Shown here piece after piece: positions 1 through 9,590 of a stretch of 64,000 bases of DNA; the stretch's first letter is position 1; each line of letters opens with the position of its first letter. Under the pieces are notes generated by a model. That model worked only from the letters and a program-made list of their open reading frames with translations, did not search any database and was not told the DNA's origin. The translations under genes and the position numbers were made by a program. This DNA is from Mycolicibacterium chitae. Lineage in GTDB: Bacteria; Actinomycetota; Actinomycetes; Mycobacteriales; Mycobacteriaceae. Location: positions 3,844,001 to 3,908,000 of the forward strand of contig NZ_LR134355.1 in NCBI RefSeq assembly GCF_900637205.1. Reading direction: 5' to 3'.

Positions 1-411
1 CAGCACTTTGAGCAGTTCCTCCATCCGGGCCGCCGAGTCGGCGTTGATCGCCTGCTGCTCGGGACCCATGTCCGGGGCGTAACGCTCGGGCACCGACTCC
101 GTCGGTTCCGCGCGATTGCGCCCCGCCGCGCGATGCGCGTCGGCCACCTTGTGAGCTGCGATGCCGTACACGAAGGCCAGGAACGGGCGACCCTGATCCT
201 GGTAGCGCGGCAGCGCCAGCATGGCGGCCATGCACACCTCCTGTGCGACGTCGTCAGCTGAGAGACCACTGCGCTCCGCGGTTCCGACGCGAGCCCGGCA
301 ATACCGGACCACGATGGGGCGAATAGTCTCCAGCACTTCCCGGAGCGCATCACGGTCGCCGGCCACCGCTTCAGCAACGACGGCGTCGAGACGTTCTCCT
401 GGAATTGTCAT
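1..411 (-). CDS. sigD: RNA polymerase sigma factor SigD (ECF family), 3' end outside window
   Basis: Sigma-70 family factor of the extracytoplasmic-function class; it directs core RNA polymerase to a stationary-phase/starvation regulon in mycobacteria (family knowledge). The visible 137 codons cover the N-terminus and region 2: the region 2.1-2.2 segment with DDVAQEVCMAAM and the region 2.3-2.4 segment with FLAFVYGIAAHKVADAHR. The ATG at 411 opens directly into MTIPGERLDAVVAEAV, and no better upstream start is seen. Region 4 lies beyond base 1. Adjacency to the next gene and to whiB3 matches the mycobacterial sigD locus, which supports the specific assignment. Confidence 0.9.
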   Translation of the reverse strand, partial: MTIPGERLDAVVAEAVAGDRDALREVLETIRPIVVRYCRARVGTAERSGLSADDVAQEVCMAAMLALPRYQDQGRPFLAFVYGIAAHKVADAHRAAGRNRAEPTESVPERYAPDMGPEQQAINADSAARMEELLKVL

Positions 412-500
412 CGACGGCGATATCTCCAACGTTACGGCCGGACAGATCCCGGCGGCGCGGCACAGCTAAACAATAACGGCCCGGCGGGACCGTCCCGTGG

Positions 501-1331
501 TCAACGCGCGCACCATGCGCCTCCGCGCTGGCCGACGACGTCGGCGGCGGTATCCCTGATCAGCCGAACCTGCTCCACCGTATGTACCGCGCTGCCGATC
601 CCCAAAAGCAGACTCGCCACCGCCCATCGCAGCGGGGTCAGGCCGTGCGCCTCGGTGCGCGCCAGCAGCCCGTCGGCCAGCGCGGTGGCTTCGGGGACGC
701 GCCCCGCGCAGCACAGCGCCGCGGCCAGCACCACATCACTCTTGACGCGGTGCCGCACCGAGGTCCCGTCGGCCGCCAGCGCCACCCCGCGCTGGGCGTG
801 ATCCAGCGCGGGGTCGGGGTGGCCCTGCGCCATGGCGAGTTCGGCGCTGACCCACGCGATGCGCACCGCGTGCCGGTCGACGGACGCCGTGGGTTGTTCG
901 GACCGGGCCTGCTGCAGCAGGCGCTCGGAGAGGGCGAACCGGCCCAGCCCCAACGCGTCGGCCGCGAGTCCGACCAGCGCGTCGGTGCGGGCCTCGCGGT
1001 CGTCGCCGGCCAGCAACAGCGCCCGGCCGTCCCAGCCTCGGGCCCGCGCGTGCCAACCGAGCTGCCGCCACAGCGAGGCCTCGGTGCTGTGCCCCAGGGA
1101 GGCCAGCGGACCGGCCGGCGCCTCGCGGCGCAGCAGGGCCAACTCGGTGCGCGCGGCGCCGTAGCGCCCCTGCCCGCCGGCGGTCACCGCGCGCAGCCAA
1201 CGCTGGACCGAATCCTGCGCGGGTGGCAGCGGCCAACGTTCGGGAATGTCCCCGAACGCCGCGGCGTACAACGGCCCGTTCACCGGCCCGTTCACCGGCC
1301 CGTCGGACGGGCGGGGAAATGCGTGCGACAT
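501..1331 (-). CDS. Conserved protein upstream of sigD (Rv3415c-like), TPR-like helical
   Basis: 276-residue soluble protein without signal peptide or membrane segment. It is almost entirely Ala/Leu/Arg-rich helix, with repeating two-helix units (for example LGLGRFALSERLLQQAR and DPALDHAQRGVALA), which suggests a TPR-like superhelix. Its place between sigD and whiB3 is the place of Rv3415c in M. tuberculosis. Function is unknown; a scaffold or regulator linked to SigD is only a guess from context. The N-terminus has a short tandem repeat (GPVNGPVNGP) made by 12-base direct repeats near 1277-1302. It runs in the same direction as sigD, 89 bases upstream of it. Confidence 0.8.
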   Translation of the reverse strand: MSHAFPRPSDGPVNGPVNGPLYAAAFGDIPERWPLPPAQDSVQRWLRAVTAGGQGRYGAARTELALLRREAPAGPLASLGHSTEASLWRQLGWHARARGWDGRALLLAGDDREARTDALVGLAADALGLGRFALSERLLQQARSEQPTASVDRHAVRIAWVSAELAMAQGHPDPALDHAQRGVALAADGTSVRHRVKSDVVLAAALCCAGRVPEATALADGLLARTEAHGLTPLRWAVASLLLGIGSAVHTVEQVRLIRDTAADVVGQRGGAWCAR

Positions 1332-1693
1332 CGGCCGGACGCTATCAATTCACAAGTTAACAGTTGACGCCCGCCGCGTTACGAACACATAAATCGCTGC
1401 GAGATTGCGGGTAAACGAGTTTGCCACCGAGATGACAACGACGTGCGGAAATTCAAGATCGGTGCGGGACTGCCGGTTTCGACGAGTCGTCGCGATGGCG
1501 CGAAACCGGCCAAAGGATGAACATGAAGTAAATTCTTACGCTGCGGATATGCCCTTTACCACAGCGTCCGACTATTGACTCGCTTTCCGGGACACCCATA
1601 CTTTGTGAGTGCACTCGAGTTGTCACCGGCGACAGAACTCGGACTACACCTTCCTTTGCCAGTCAAAGGAACTGGGCGACAAGGGGTTCTTCA
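1332..1693. other. Intergenic region upstream of whiB3, divergent
   Basis: About 360 bases separate the divergent starts of the Rv3415c-like gene and whiB3. No convincing gene is seen. The region is clearly more AT-rich than its surroundings and carries a candidate whiB3 promoter (1575-1604). A long leader ahead of whiB3 is consistent with the complex regulation known for this gene, but no operator was recognised. Confidence 0.5.
1575..1604 (+). promoter_or_regulatory. Candidate whiB3 promoter
   Basis: TTGACT at 1575-1580 and TACTTT at 1599-1604 are 18 bases apart, close to a sigma-A type -35/-10 pair. They sit about 90 bases upstream of the whiB3 start. Seen in sequence only. Confidence 0.4.
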
Positions 1694-1984
1694 ATGCCAC
1701 AGCCGCAGCAACTGCCCGGTCCCAACGCCGACATCTGGGATTGGCAAATGCACGGGGTGTGCCGAGGCGTCGACTCCGCGGTGTTCTTCCACCCCGACGG
1801 TGAACGCGGCCGCGCCCGTGCCCAGCGCGAACTGCGCGCCAAGGAAATGTGCCGCAGCTGCCCGGTGATCGTCCAGTGCCGTTCGCACGCCCTTGCCGTC
1901 GGAGAGCCCTACGGAATCTGGGGCGGCTTGTCGGAGTCCGAGCGCGAGTTGCTGCTCAAGCGCGGGATCCGCCGCAGCGCCTGA
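1694..1984 (+). CDS. whiB3: Redox-sensing transcriptional regulator WhiB3
   Basis: 96-residue WhiB-family protein that binds a redox-sensitive [4Fe-4S] cluster and controls lipid and redox metabolism in mycobacteria (family knowledge). The four cluster cysteines are Cys23, Cys53, Cys56 and Cys62 (C-x29-C-x2-C-x5-C). The family GIWGG turn is at about residue 74 and a basic C-terminal tail ends in GIRRSA. The N-terminus MPQPQQLPGPNADIWDWQ matches WhiB3 rather than other WhiB paralogues. An AAGGGG Shine-Dalgarno lies 8 bases ahead of the ATG. Its 3' end overlaps the convergent DUF4349 gene by 76 bases. Confidence 0.95.
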   Translation: MPQPQQLPGPNADIWDWQMHGVCRGVDSAVFFHPDGERGRARAQRELRAKEMCRSCPVIVQCRSHALAVGEPYGIWGGLSESERELLLKRGIRRSA

Positions 1985-2808
1985 GCCAGGCCGATGGCCA
2001 CCGCGGCGACCACCGCCAGAGCCACCAACCAGGGCAGCAGGTAGCCGAACAGCAGGATCAGGTCCCCCGCGGTGTCCACCATGGTGTCCCAACCGCGTTT
2101 GACCTGGCCGAAGAAGCCCTCATAACGCTGCGGCGACGAGGTGCCGGCCTGCTCGGCGGTGAACGTGACGTCGACGGTGCTGTAGGCGATCTGCTCGCCG
2201 AGGGCCGTGCGCTGAGCCCGCAGGCTGTCCAGTTCGGCCTGCCGCTCCGACAGCGCGTTCTCGGCGCTGATCAGCGCTTCGGGATCCCGCGCGTCGCGCA
2301 TGATGCCCAGCAGGCGGTCCACCGAGGTCTGCAGCGCGGTGATCCGGGCGTCGAGGTCGACGCGCTGTGCGGTCACGTCCTCGGCGCGGGTGTTGGCGTT
2401 CTGCACGAACCCGAGTCCCCCGAGTTCGTCGATGACCTCGTCGAGCTTGTCGGCCGGGACCCGCAGCACCACCGACGACTGCGCGCGGCCGGCGCCGGTG
2501 CCGGCGTCGTCGGTCCGGTTGTCGACGCGACCGTCGGCATCGGCCGCGATGTCGACGGCCTTGTCGGCGGCGACGACGGTGTCGGCGACCGTGATTCGCA
2601 TCGTGGCGGTCTTGACGACGTCGCGCTGGGGCGCCGTCCGGTCACCCGGCGCGGGCTCGAACTTCTCCGGTGCCGGGGCGATGGCCGGTGCGCTGTCCAT
2701 GGCCTCCGGCGCGCTGCCGCGCACCGGCCCCTGGCCGCCTGAGCAACCCGTCAGGACGACGAGAGCGCTCAGTCCCAACACGAACACCGCAAGCTTGGGT
2801 GACTTCAT
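1909..2808 (-). CDS. DUF4349 domain lipoprotein
   Basis: 299-residue predicted lipoprotein: signal peptide with lipobox LTGC at about residues 19-22, a Pro/Ala-rich linker, a DUF4349 region (about 65-235) with a central coiled coil (DLDARITALQTSVDRLL to LSERQAELDSLRAQR), and one C-terminal membrane helix (about 250-275). So the protein is tethered at both ends. DUF4349 proteins are cell-envelope proteins of unknown function. The last about 25 codons are antisense to the end of whiB3. The start at 2808 gives an intact signal peptide, though no strong Shine-Dalgarno is present. Confidence 0.88.
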   Translation of the reverse strand: MKSPKLAVFVLGLSALVVLTGCSGGQGPVRGSAPEAMDSAPAIAPAPEKFEPAPGDRTAPQRDVVKTATMRITVADTVVAADKAVDIAADADGRVDNRTDDAGTGAGRAQSSVVLRVPADKLDEVIDELGGLGFVQNANTRAEDVTAQRVDLDARITALQTSVDRLLGIMRDARDPEALISAENALSERQAELDSLRAQRTALGEQIAYSTVDVTFTAEQAGTSSPQRYEGFFGQVKRGWDTMVDTAGDLILLFGYLLPWLVALAVVAAVAIGLAQALRRIPRLSSNSRSDSDKPPQIP

Positions 2809-2887
2809 GGGACAACGCTAATTCACACCGCGAGCTGCATGCGAGACTCTTCTGAATCACCCGTCCATCCTTGTGAGGAGTCGCGCG

Positions 2888-3646
2888 ATGACCGATCTGT
2901 CCGGAGTCACCGCCGTGGTCACCGGAGGGAACTCTGGGATCGGCCGCGCAATGGCAATTGGTATCGCCAAAGCCGGTGGCGCGGTGTCGATCTGGTCGCG
3001 GAACGCGGATCGCAACGCCGAGGTGACCGACGAGCTACGCGCGCTGGGCGCGAACACGATGTCGGTGTCGTGCGATGTTGCCGACGAGGCGGCGGTCGCC
3101 GAGGCGATGCGACGCACCGTTGCCGAGCTGGGTCCGCTGGGTTGTTTCGTGGCCAATGCGGGAATGGTCGACGCGCCCGCCCCGATCGTCGACACCACGT
3201 TGGAATCGTGGCAGCGGGTCCTGCGCACCAATCTGGACGGCGCCTTCCTGTGCACCCGCGAGGCCGCGCGACGTTTCGTCGAGCAGGACAGCGGCGGGTC
3301 CATCATCGTGGTGTCCTCGACTTCCAGCCGGTACGGGGCCGCGGGCATCGCCTCCTACGCGGCCAGCAAAACCGCCCTCCTCGGACTTTCCCGGACCTTG
3401 GCCGTCGAGTTGGCTCGGCACCGGGTGCGCTGCAACACCCTGATCCCGGGGTGGACGAGGACCAGCATCACTTCCCATGGGCAACAGAACCCCAAGTTCA
3501 TGGCGGCCACCATCGGTCGCACGCCGGTGCGACGTTGGGCCGAACCCGACGAGTATCAGCAAGTCGCCGCGTTCCTCGCCGATCCCACCCAGCTCTTCCA
3601 CACCGGCAACGAGGTGGTTGTCGACGGGGGTTACACCATCTTCTGA
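2888..3646 (+). CDS. SDR family oxidoreductase
   Basis: 252-residue classical short-chain dehydrogenase/reductase. The Rossmann motif TGGNSGIG (about residues 12-19) binds NAD(P)H; the NAG motif is in FVANAGMVD; the catalytic Ser is in the VSSTSSRYG segment and the Tyr/Lys pair in YAASK. The substrate cannot be named. ATG 2888 is chosen over the in-frame GTG 2873 because GAGGAG lies at 2875-2880, well placed for the ATG. The 3' end faces the DAHP synthase gene 18 bases away. Monocistronic as far as can be seen. Confidence 0.9.
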   Translation: MTDLSGVTAVVTGGNSGIGRAMAIGIAKAGGAVSIWSRNADRNAEVTDELRALGANTMSVSCDVADEAAVAEAMRRTVAELGPLGCFVANAGMVDAPAPIVDTTLESWQRVLRTNLDGAFLCTREAARRFVEQDSGGSIIVVSSTSSRYGAAGIASYAASKTALLGLSRTLAVELARHRVRCNTLIPGWTRTSITSHGQQNPKFMAATIGRTPVRRWAEPDEYQQVAAFLADPTQLFHTGNEVVVDGGYTIF

Positions 3647-3664
3647 CGGCTACTCCCCGACCGG

Positions 3665-4714
3665 CTACCTCGCCAGGTCGCGCAGCACCCGATCGGTGGC
3701 CGGCCAGTCCATGCACTTGTCGGTCACCGACTGCCCGTAGGTGAGCGGCTGCGCTTCGGGCGCCTGTGCCCCACCGACGAGGAAGCTCTCCAGCATCACG
3801 CCGCTGACCGGCGCCCCGTCGCGCACCAGTTGCGCGACCTCGGAGGCCACCTCGGCCTGCCGGATGTGGTCCTTACCGGAATTGGCGTGGCTGCAGTCGA
3901 TCACGACCCGCCCGGGCAGCCCGGCCGCCTCCAGTCGGGCCGCCGCCGCGGTCACCGCGTCGGCGTCGCAGTTGGGTCCGCCGGTGCCGCCGCGCAGGAT
4001 CACGTGGCAGTCCTCGTTGCCCTCGGTGGTGACGACCGCGCCGCGGCCCATGTCGTCCATGCCGAAGAAAACATGTGATGCGGTAGCAGATTTCGCGCCG
4101 TCCACGGCGACCTGCACGTTGCCGTCGGTGCCGTTCTTGAACCCGACGGGCATCGACAGCCCCGAGGCCAACTGCCGGTGCACCTGGGATTCGGTGGTGC
4201 GGGCACCGATCGCGCCCCAGGCCACCGCGTCGGCGATGTACTGCGGGCTGGTCGGCTCCAGGAACTCGCAGCCCACCGGCAGCCCGATGTCGATGACGTC
4301 CAGCAGCAGCTGGCGGGCGACGCGCAGCCCGCGGGCCACGTCGAAGGTGCCGTCCATGCCCGGGTCGTTGATCAGGCCCTTCCAGCCGACGGTGGTGCGG
4401 GGCTTCTCGAAGTACACCCGCATGACGATCTTGACCCGGTCACGGAGCTCGTCGGCGACCTTGACCAGCCGGCTCGCGTAGTCCAGGGCGGCCGCCGGAT
4501 CATGCACCGAACAGGGCCCCACCACGACCAGCAGCCGGTTGTCGCGACCGGCGAGGATGTCGGCGACCTCGTCGCGGTCGCGGGCGACGCGCTCGGCGCG
4601 GCGGGCACCCAGCGGGAACTCGGTGAGCACCTCGTGCGGGCTGGGGATCTCGCTGAAACTGCGGACCCGCCGGTCGGATGTCACCGGTGGGGTGGCGGTC
4701 TGCGCCAGGTTCAT
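3665..4714 (-). CDS. aroG: 3-deoxy-7-phosphoheptulonate (DAHP) synthase, type I
   Basis: 349 residues. Catalyses phosphoenolpyruvate + erythrose 4-phosphate to DAHP, the first step of the shikimate pathway. Type I (AroF/G/H) signatures are present: VVGPCSVHD (about 63-71), MRVYFEKPRTTVGWKGLINDP, GARTTESQVHR, GFKNGTDG, and the metal-binding CSHANSGKDH near the C-terminus. Mycobacteria usually rely on a type II DAHP synthase, so this is a second, distinct enzyme (family knowledge). It is preceded by a leader peptide with Tyr-Trp-Arg-Phe codons and a terminator-like hairpin, so expression is probably controlled by attenuation. Confidence 0.93.
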   Translation of the reverse strand: MNLAQTATPPVTSDRRVRSFSEIPSPHEVLTEFPLGARRAERVARDRDEVADILAGRDNRLLVVVGPCSVHDPAAALDYASRLVKVADELRDRVKIVMRVYFEKPRTTVGWKGLINDPGMDGTFDVARGLRVARQLLLDVIDIGLPVGCEFLEPTSPQYIADAVAWGAIGARTTESQVHRQLASGLSMPVGFKNGTDGNVQVAVDGAKSATASHVFFGMDDMGRGAVVTTEGNEDCHVILRGGTGGPNCDADAVTAAAARLEAAGLPGRVVIDCSHANSGKDHIRQAEVASEVAQLVRDGAPVSGVMLESFLVGGAQAPEAQPLTYGQSVTDKCMDWPATDRVLRDLAR

Positions 4715-4776
4715 CTCTTCAGTGCCTTCCTGATATGGGGCACCTGCGAATGTCCGGCGCCCCTTGAATGACGAAA

Positions 4777-4800
4777 GGCAGCGACCAGAGGGTCACTGCC
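4777..4800 (-). terminator. Attenuator terminator hairpin ahead of aroG
   Basis: On the minus strand GGCAGTGACC-CTCT-GGTCGCTGCC forms a 10-pair stem (one G-U) with a 4-base loop, followed by TTT. It lies between the leader peptide stop (4823) and the aroG start (4714). A CCCGGAGCC just 5' of it can pair with GGCTCCGGG inside the leader, giving alternative folds. Confidence 0.65.
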
Positions 4801-4822
4801 TGGGCTCCGGGTGGATGCGTGC

Positions 4823-4897
4823 TTAAAGCTGCGCTTTATCGGCTCCGCCCGGAGCCTCGATAAAGCGCCAATAGCTGGCACACACGCCGATGTTCAC
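4823..4897 (-). CDS. Leader peptide of aroG (ribosome-mediated attenuation)
   Basis: 24-codon reading frame, GTG 4897 to TAA 4823, containing consecutive Ser-Tyr-Trp-Arg-Phe codons. The aromatic codons sit at the 5' arm of a long hairpin (about 4824-4861: GCGCTTTATC plus GGCTCCG pair with the matching 3' arm). Ribosome stalling at Tyr, Trp or Phe codons when aromatic amino acids are scarce would change the folding and relieve the downstream terminator. Leader peptides of this kind are known ahead of actinobacterial DAHP synthase genes. No Shine-Dalgarno is seen; the promoter spacing suggests a leaderless transcript starting at the GTG. Confidence 0.7.
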   Translation of the reverse strand: MNIGVCASYWRFIEAPGGADKAQL

Positions 4898-4904
4898 GAC
4901 AGCC

Positions 4905-4933
4905 AGGCTATACCGGCGTTTGGATTCAAGCAA
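4905..4933 (-). promoter_or_regulatory. Promoter of the aroG leader transcript
   Basis: TTGCTT (4933-4928) and TAGCCT (4910-4905) are 17 bases apart on the minus strand; the leader-peptide GTG begins 7 bases downstream of the -10 box. This geometry fits leaderless translation of the leader peptide. Confidence 0.5.
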
Positions 4934-4998
4934 AACCAGGTGGTCGCGTCGGGCACAGTGGAGGGCAGGCACGACGTGGACCGGACCGAAGGGATCTC

Positions 4999-5406
4999 AT
5001 GGCTGACAACTGGAACGACAAGATCATCGCGGAATTCCGGGCCAACGGCGGCAAGGTCGGCGGCCCGTTCGAAGGGGCCAGGCTGCTGTTGCTGCACACC
5101 GTCGGTGCCAAGTCGGGCAAGCAACGCATCAGCCCGGTGATGGCATTCGACGTCGACGGGAAACTCGCCGTCGTCGGTTCCTACGCCGGCGCCGACAAAG
5201 ATCCGGCGTGGCTGCACAACCTGCGCGCCAATCCCGACGCCCATATCGAAATCGGCACCGACGCCTACGATGTGCGCGCCCGGGAGATGCCGCGCGACGA
5301 GCGCGACGCCGCGTACGTCCGCGTCGTGGAGCAGGCCCCCGGATTCGGCGAGTACCAGGACAAGACCGAACGGGTGATCCCGGTCATCGAGTTGCAACGC
5401 CGCTGA
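4999..5406 (+). CDS. Nitroreductase/deazaflavin-dependent (F420) oxidoreductase family
   Basis: 135-residue split beta-barrel protein of the Ddn-like family, which use coenzyme F420 (or FMN) for reduction reactions and are expanded in mycobacteria. Seen motifs: N-terminal helix NDKIIAEFRANGGKVGGPF, then LLLLHTVGAKSGKQR (cofactor phosphate-binding segment), DKDPAWLHNLRANPDAHIEIG, and a C-terminal PGFGEYQDKTERVIPVI. Short length and order are typical of the family. The physiological substrate cannot be inferred. Divergent from the aroG leader. Confidence 0.88.
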   Translation: MADNWNDKIIAEFRANGGKVGGPFEGARLLLLHTVGAKSGKQRISPVMAFDVDGKLAVVGSYAGADKDPAWLHNLRANPDAHIEIGTDAYDVRAREMPRDERDAAYVRVVEQAPGFGEYQDKTERVIPVIELQRR

Positions 5407-5436
5407 CGGGCCAGGCGTCGCGGCCTCGTCACAACC

Positions 5437-6989
5437 TCATTGCGGAGCGGCCAGCCCGTTCTGCAACGCGTACATGCTCGCCCCGATGCGGTTGGACACC
5501 CGATCTTGGCGTAGGTGCGCTCGACGTGGTTGCGGGCGGTCTTCTCGCTGATCACCAGGGCCGTCGCGATCTCCCTGTTGGACGCCCCGGTCGCGACCAG
5601 GCGCAGCACCTCGATCTCGCGCGGCGTCAACCGATCCGGTCGCACATGTGCCCGCCCCGGGCGGTGGGCAGCGGCGTCGAGGACCGCATCCACCGCGGTG
5701 GCGTCCAGTTCCCCGGCGGTCATCCTGGCGCGTAACCTGCGCTCGGCGCCGGCGGGCGACATCGCCGCCCGGTAGGGCCGAGGCTCCAGCGCCGATTGGT
5801 AACTGACGGCCGCGGCCAGGATCCGATCCGACAGGGTCAGCGCGCCCCCGGTGAGATTGCGGGGATACCCGGTGCCGTCGAGACATTCGTGGTGATTGCC
5901 GGCCAACGTCGCCACCTCACGTAAACCGTTGACCTGGCTGAGGATCCGCACGGTGAGGTACGGATGCAGGCGGACCCGTTCGAACTCCCCCGCTGACAGG
6001 GTCGTGGGCTTGGACCAGACGCGGTTCGACACGCCGATGCGTCCGAGGTCGTGGACATAGCCGGCACGACGGAGGGTCGCGACCTCGGTTTCGGCAAGGC
6101 CGGCGATACCCGCGGCCGATGCCGCGAGCTCGGCCACGGCGCGTGAATGCCCGAGGGTGAAGGGACATTTCAGGTCGACGAAGTCGCCGAGGGCCTGCAA
6201 CATGTCCTCCAGAGCGGGCCCCGCCAAGTGTTCACCGCGATCAGGCGCCTGCCGTAACGCGGCGTTCCAACTGTCGCCTGCGGCGGGGCCGGCCAGTATC
6301 TGCTCGGGGTCGGCAAGGAATACGTCGGCGATCCGCGGGTCGAACTGCCCACCACGGCGAGCGCGGACCATCGCTGCGGCACCCTGGATGCCCAGCGTCC
6401 GCTGGTGCACCTCGACCGTGTCGGCGAGTTGAACTATCCGGATGGCGATGGGGATGGACTCGCCGCGTACGCCGGCGGGCAACCCGCCACCGTCGAATCG
6501 TTCGAAGGTGAAGCTCAGGGCGTGTTGGACGTCGGCGCCCAAACCCATTCGTTCGGCCAACAGCCCGGCCGATGTGCAGTGCGAGTGGATCAGCCGCGAC
6601 AGCTGCCCGCGGGCATTGACGAACAATGCCGCCAATACCCAAAGACGGCGTGAAAGTGGTTCTCCACGCGCGACATTCGATATCAAGAACCGAAAGTACG
6701 GCAGGCCCGCCCAGTCGACCAGGTAGGAGTCGTGGCGCACGGCGATGTCGTCACCGAACCAGCGTGCGTACTCGTGCGAATCGGCGTGACAGCCGATCCA
6801 CATGACCAGCGCGGTGTAGTACACGCAATCGCGTTCGCCAGCCGAAAGACCGAGCCGATCAGCGATCCTGGTGGCAATCAACGCCGAGCGCAGCATGTGC
6901 TCGGCGGGTTGACCCAGGCCGAGGTCGACGGCAACCGATAGCGCCGCCAACAATTCGGCCCGGGTGGGACCCGCCCCCGCGTCCATCAC
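5437..6989 (-). CDS. Tandem HD-GYP domain protein with C-terminal LuxR helix-turn-helix; apparent frameshift
   Basis: Predicted phosphohydrolase/transcription factor. The N-terminal half resembles an HD-GYP domain whose motif is degenerate (FTFERFDGGGLP in place of HHExxDGxGYP). The second half (about 250-430) is canonical: YVHDLGRIGVSN and NHHECLDGTGYP, the metal site of cyclic-di-GMP or related hydrolases. A LuxR helix-turn-helix follows (LTPREIEVLRLVATGASNREIA, VISEKTARNHVERTYAKIG). After AKIG the frame breaks: one extra G in the CCC run at 5499-5501 (plus strand) would restore VSNRIGASMYALQNGL and a stop at 5437. As given, the frame runs on to 5265, antisense to the neighbouring gene. GTG 6989 overlaps the upstream gene stop (GTGA). 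Confidence 0.8.
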
Positions 6990-7744
6990 CCTGATTCTGC
7001 CAACTCGGCGGCACTGTGATGCCTGGTTGGATCAAAGGAATCGAAGCGCCCCTGCCCCACCACGGCCAGCCCGCGCTGCGGCGCCCGGAAGTCGCCGAGT
7101 CGAGCCTGCTCGGCCAGTCGCGCGATGTCGCCCAGGTCGCGCCCGTGCAGCACGGCCCGCGACGAGTGGACCGCCCATATCTGCTTGGGAGCGATGCGGA
7201 AATGCTGTCCGTTGGGCATGGTTCCGGCCAACCGGACCTGCCCGGCGTCCAGCAGTGGTCCGGCCATCCGTCCGATACCGGCCAGCACCACGCGCCGGGT
7301 CCAAAGCGTTTCGGGGAGACGACATCCCACGCGGGTCAGCAGTCGCGTGGCCGGGGTGTGCCGCAGTTGCACCGACCAGTTCAAGACCCCGGGGATCTCG
7401 ACGATCAGCGTGAAATCTCCGGTCCAGGTGATGTCGATGGCGCACTGCACCGCCGCGTTGGCGGTGGCCCTGCTGAAGTAGCGCGCGCAACTGTGTTCGG
7501 CGGGGGTGGTGGCGTAGAACGTCCAGGCTCCGGTGGGGTCGCGGTGCCACACCGAACGGTAGCCCGGTATCGAATCGGGCAGGAACGATGCTGCCGGGAA
7601 ATCACGGAGGGCCAGATAATGGCCGCTGGCGAAGGGTAGGCCCATGACGCCGAACCCGGTGACGGTTTCCTCGGGCCCCGAGGGCAATGTCGGTGTGCGC
7701 GCCACATCTGCGGCGGCGGTTCGGGGATTCTTCAGTGTGCTCAT
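6986..7744 (-). CDS. Conserved hypothetical protein upstream of the HD-GYP/LuxR gene
   Basis: 252-residue soluble protein with no signal peptide or transmembrane helix. A Trp-rich central part (GYRSVWHRDPTGAWTFYATTP) and beta-rich segments (DFTLIVEIPGVLNWSVQLR, AGTMPNGQHFRIAPKQIWAV) suggest a beta-sandwich or lipocalin-like fold, but no family was recognised. ATG 7744 (MSTLKNPRTAAADVAR) is preferred to ATG 7795, which adds a poorly structured 17-residue extension. Its stop overlaps the start of the HD-GYP gene (GTGA), so the two are probably co-translated. Confidence 0.7.
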   Translation of the reverse strand: MSTLKNPRTAAADVARTPTLPSGPEETVTGFGVMGLPFASGHYLALRDFPAASFLPDSIPGYRSVWHRDPTGAWTFYATTPAEHSCARYFSRATANAAVQCAIDITWTGDFTLIVEIPGVLNWSVQLRHTPATRLLTRVGCRLPETLWTRRVVLAGIGRMAGPLLDAGQVRLAGTMPNGQHFRIAPKQIWAVHSSRAVLHGRDLGDIARLAEQARLGDFRAPQRGLAVVGQGRFDSFDPTRHHSAAELAESG

Positions 7745-7823
7745 GGCCTCAGCGTGCGCTGCCGACGCCGTGTGCGCGTGGGGCGGTTGCCTCATTCTGA
7801 CCGAAGGGCCGCCCGCAGGAACG

Positions 7824-7859
7824 AAAACACCCCCGGTCCTTGCGGACCGAGGGTGTTTT
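7824..7859 (-). terminator. Rho-independent terminator after groEL1
   Basis: Inverted repeat AAAACACCC...GGTCC-TTGC-GGACC...GGGTGTTTT lies 11 bases beyond the groEL1 stop. Read on the minus strand it ends in a T tract, so it should stop the groES-groEL1 transcript. Confidence 0.85.
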
Positions 7860-7869
7860 GCGTGACTAG

Positions 7870-9498
<1,629 letters not shown>

Positions 9499-9590
9499 AG
9501 ATGTCTTTCCCTAACGGGTCATTCCCACTCGACGCGCACCGCCCCGGACATCACCCAGTTCTGGGGACCTCCGGGGCGGCACACTTATCG

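Noticed and set aside
5265..5436. C-terminal extension of the HD-GYP/LuxR protein read in the given frame
   Set aside because: Sequence after AKIG is Arg/Thr-rich and antisense to a conserved deazaflavin-type reductase; the restored frame gives a normal LuxR end at 5437.
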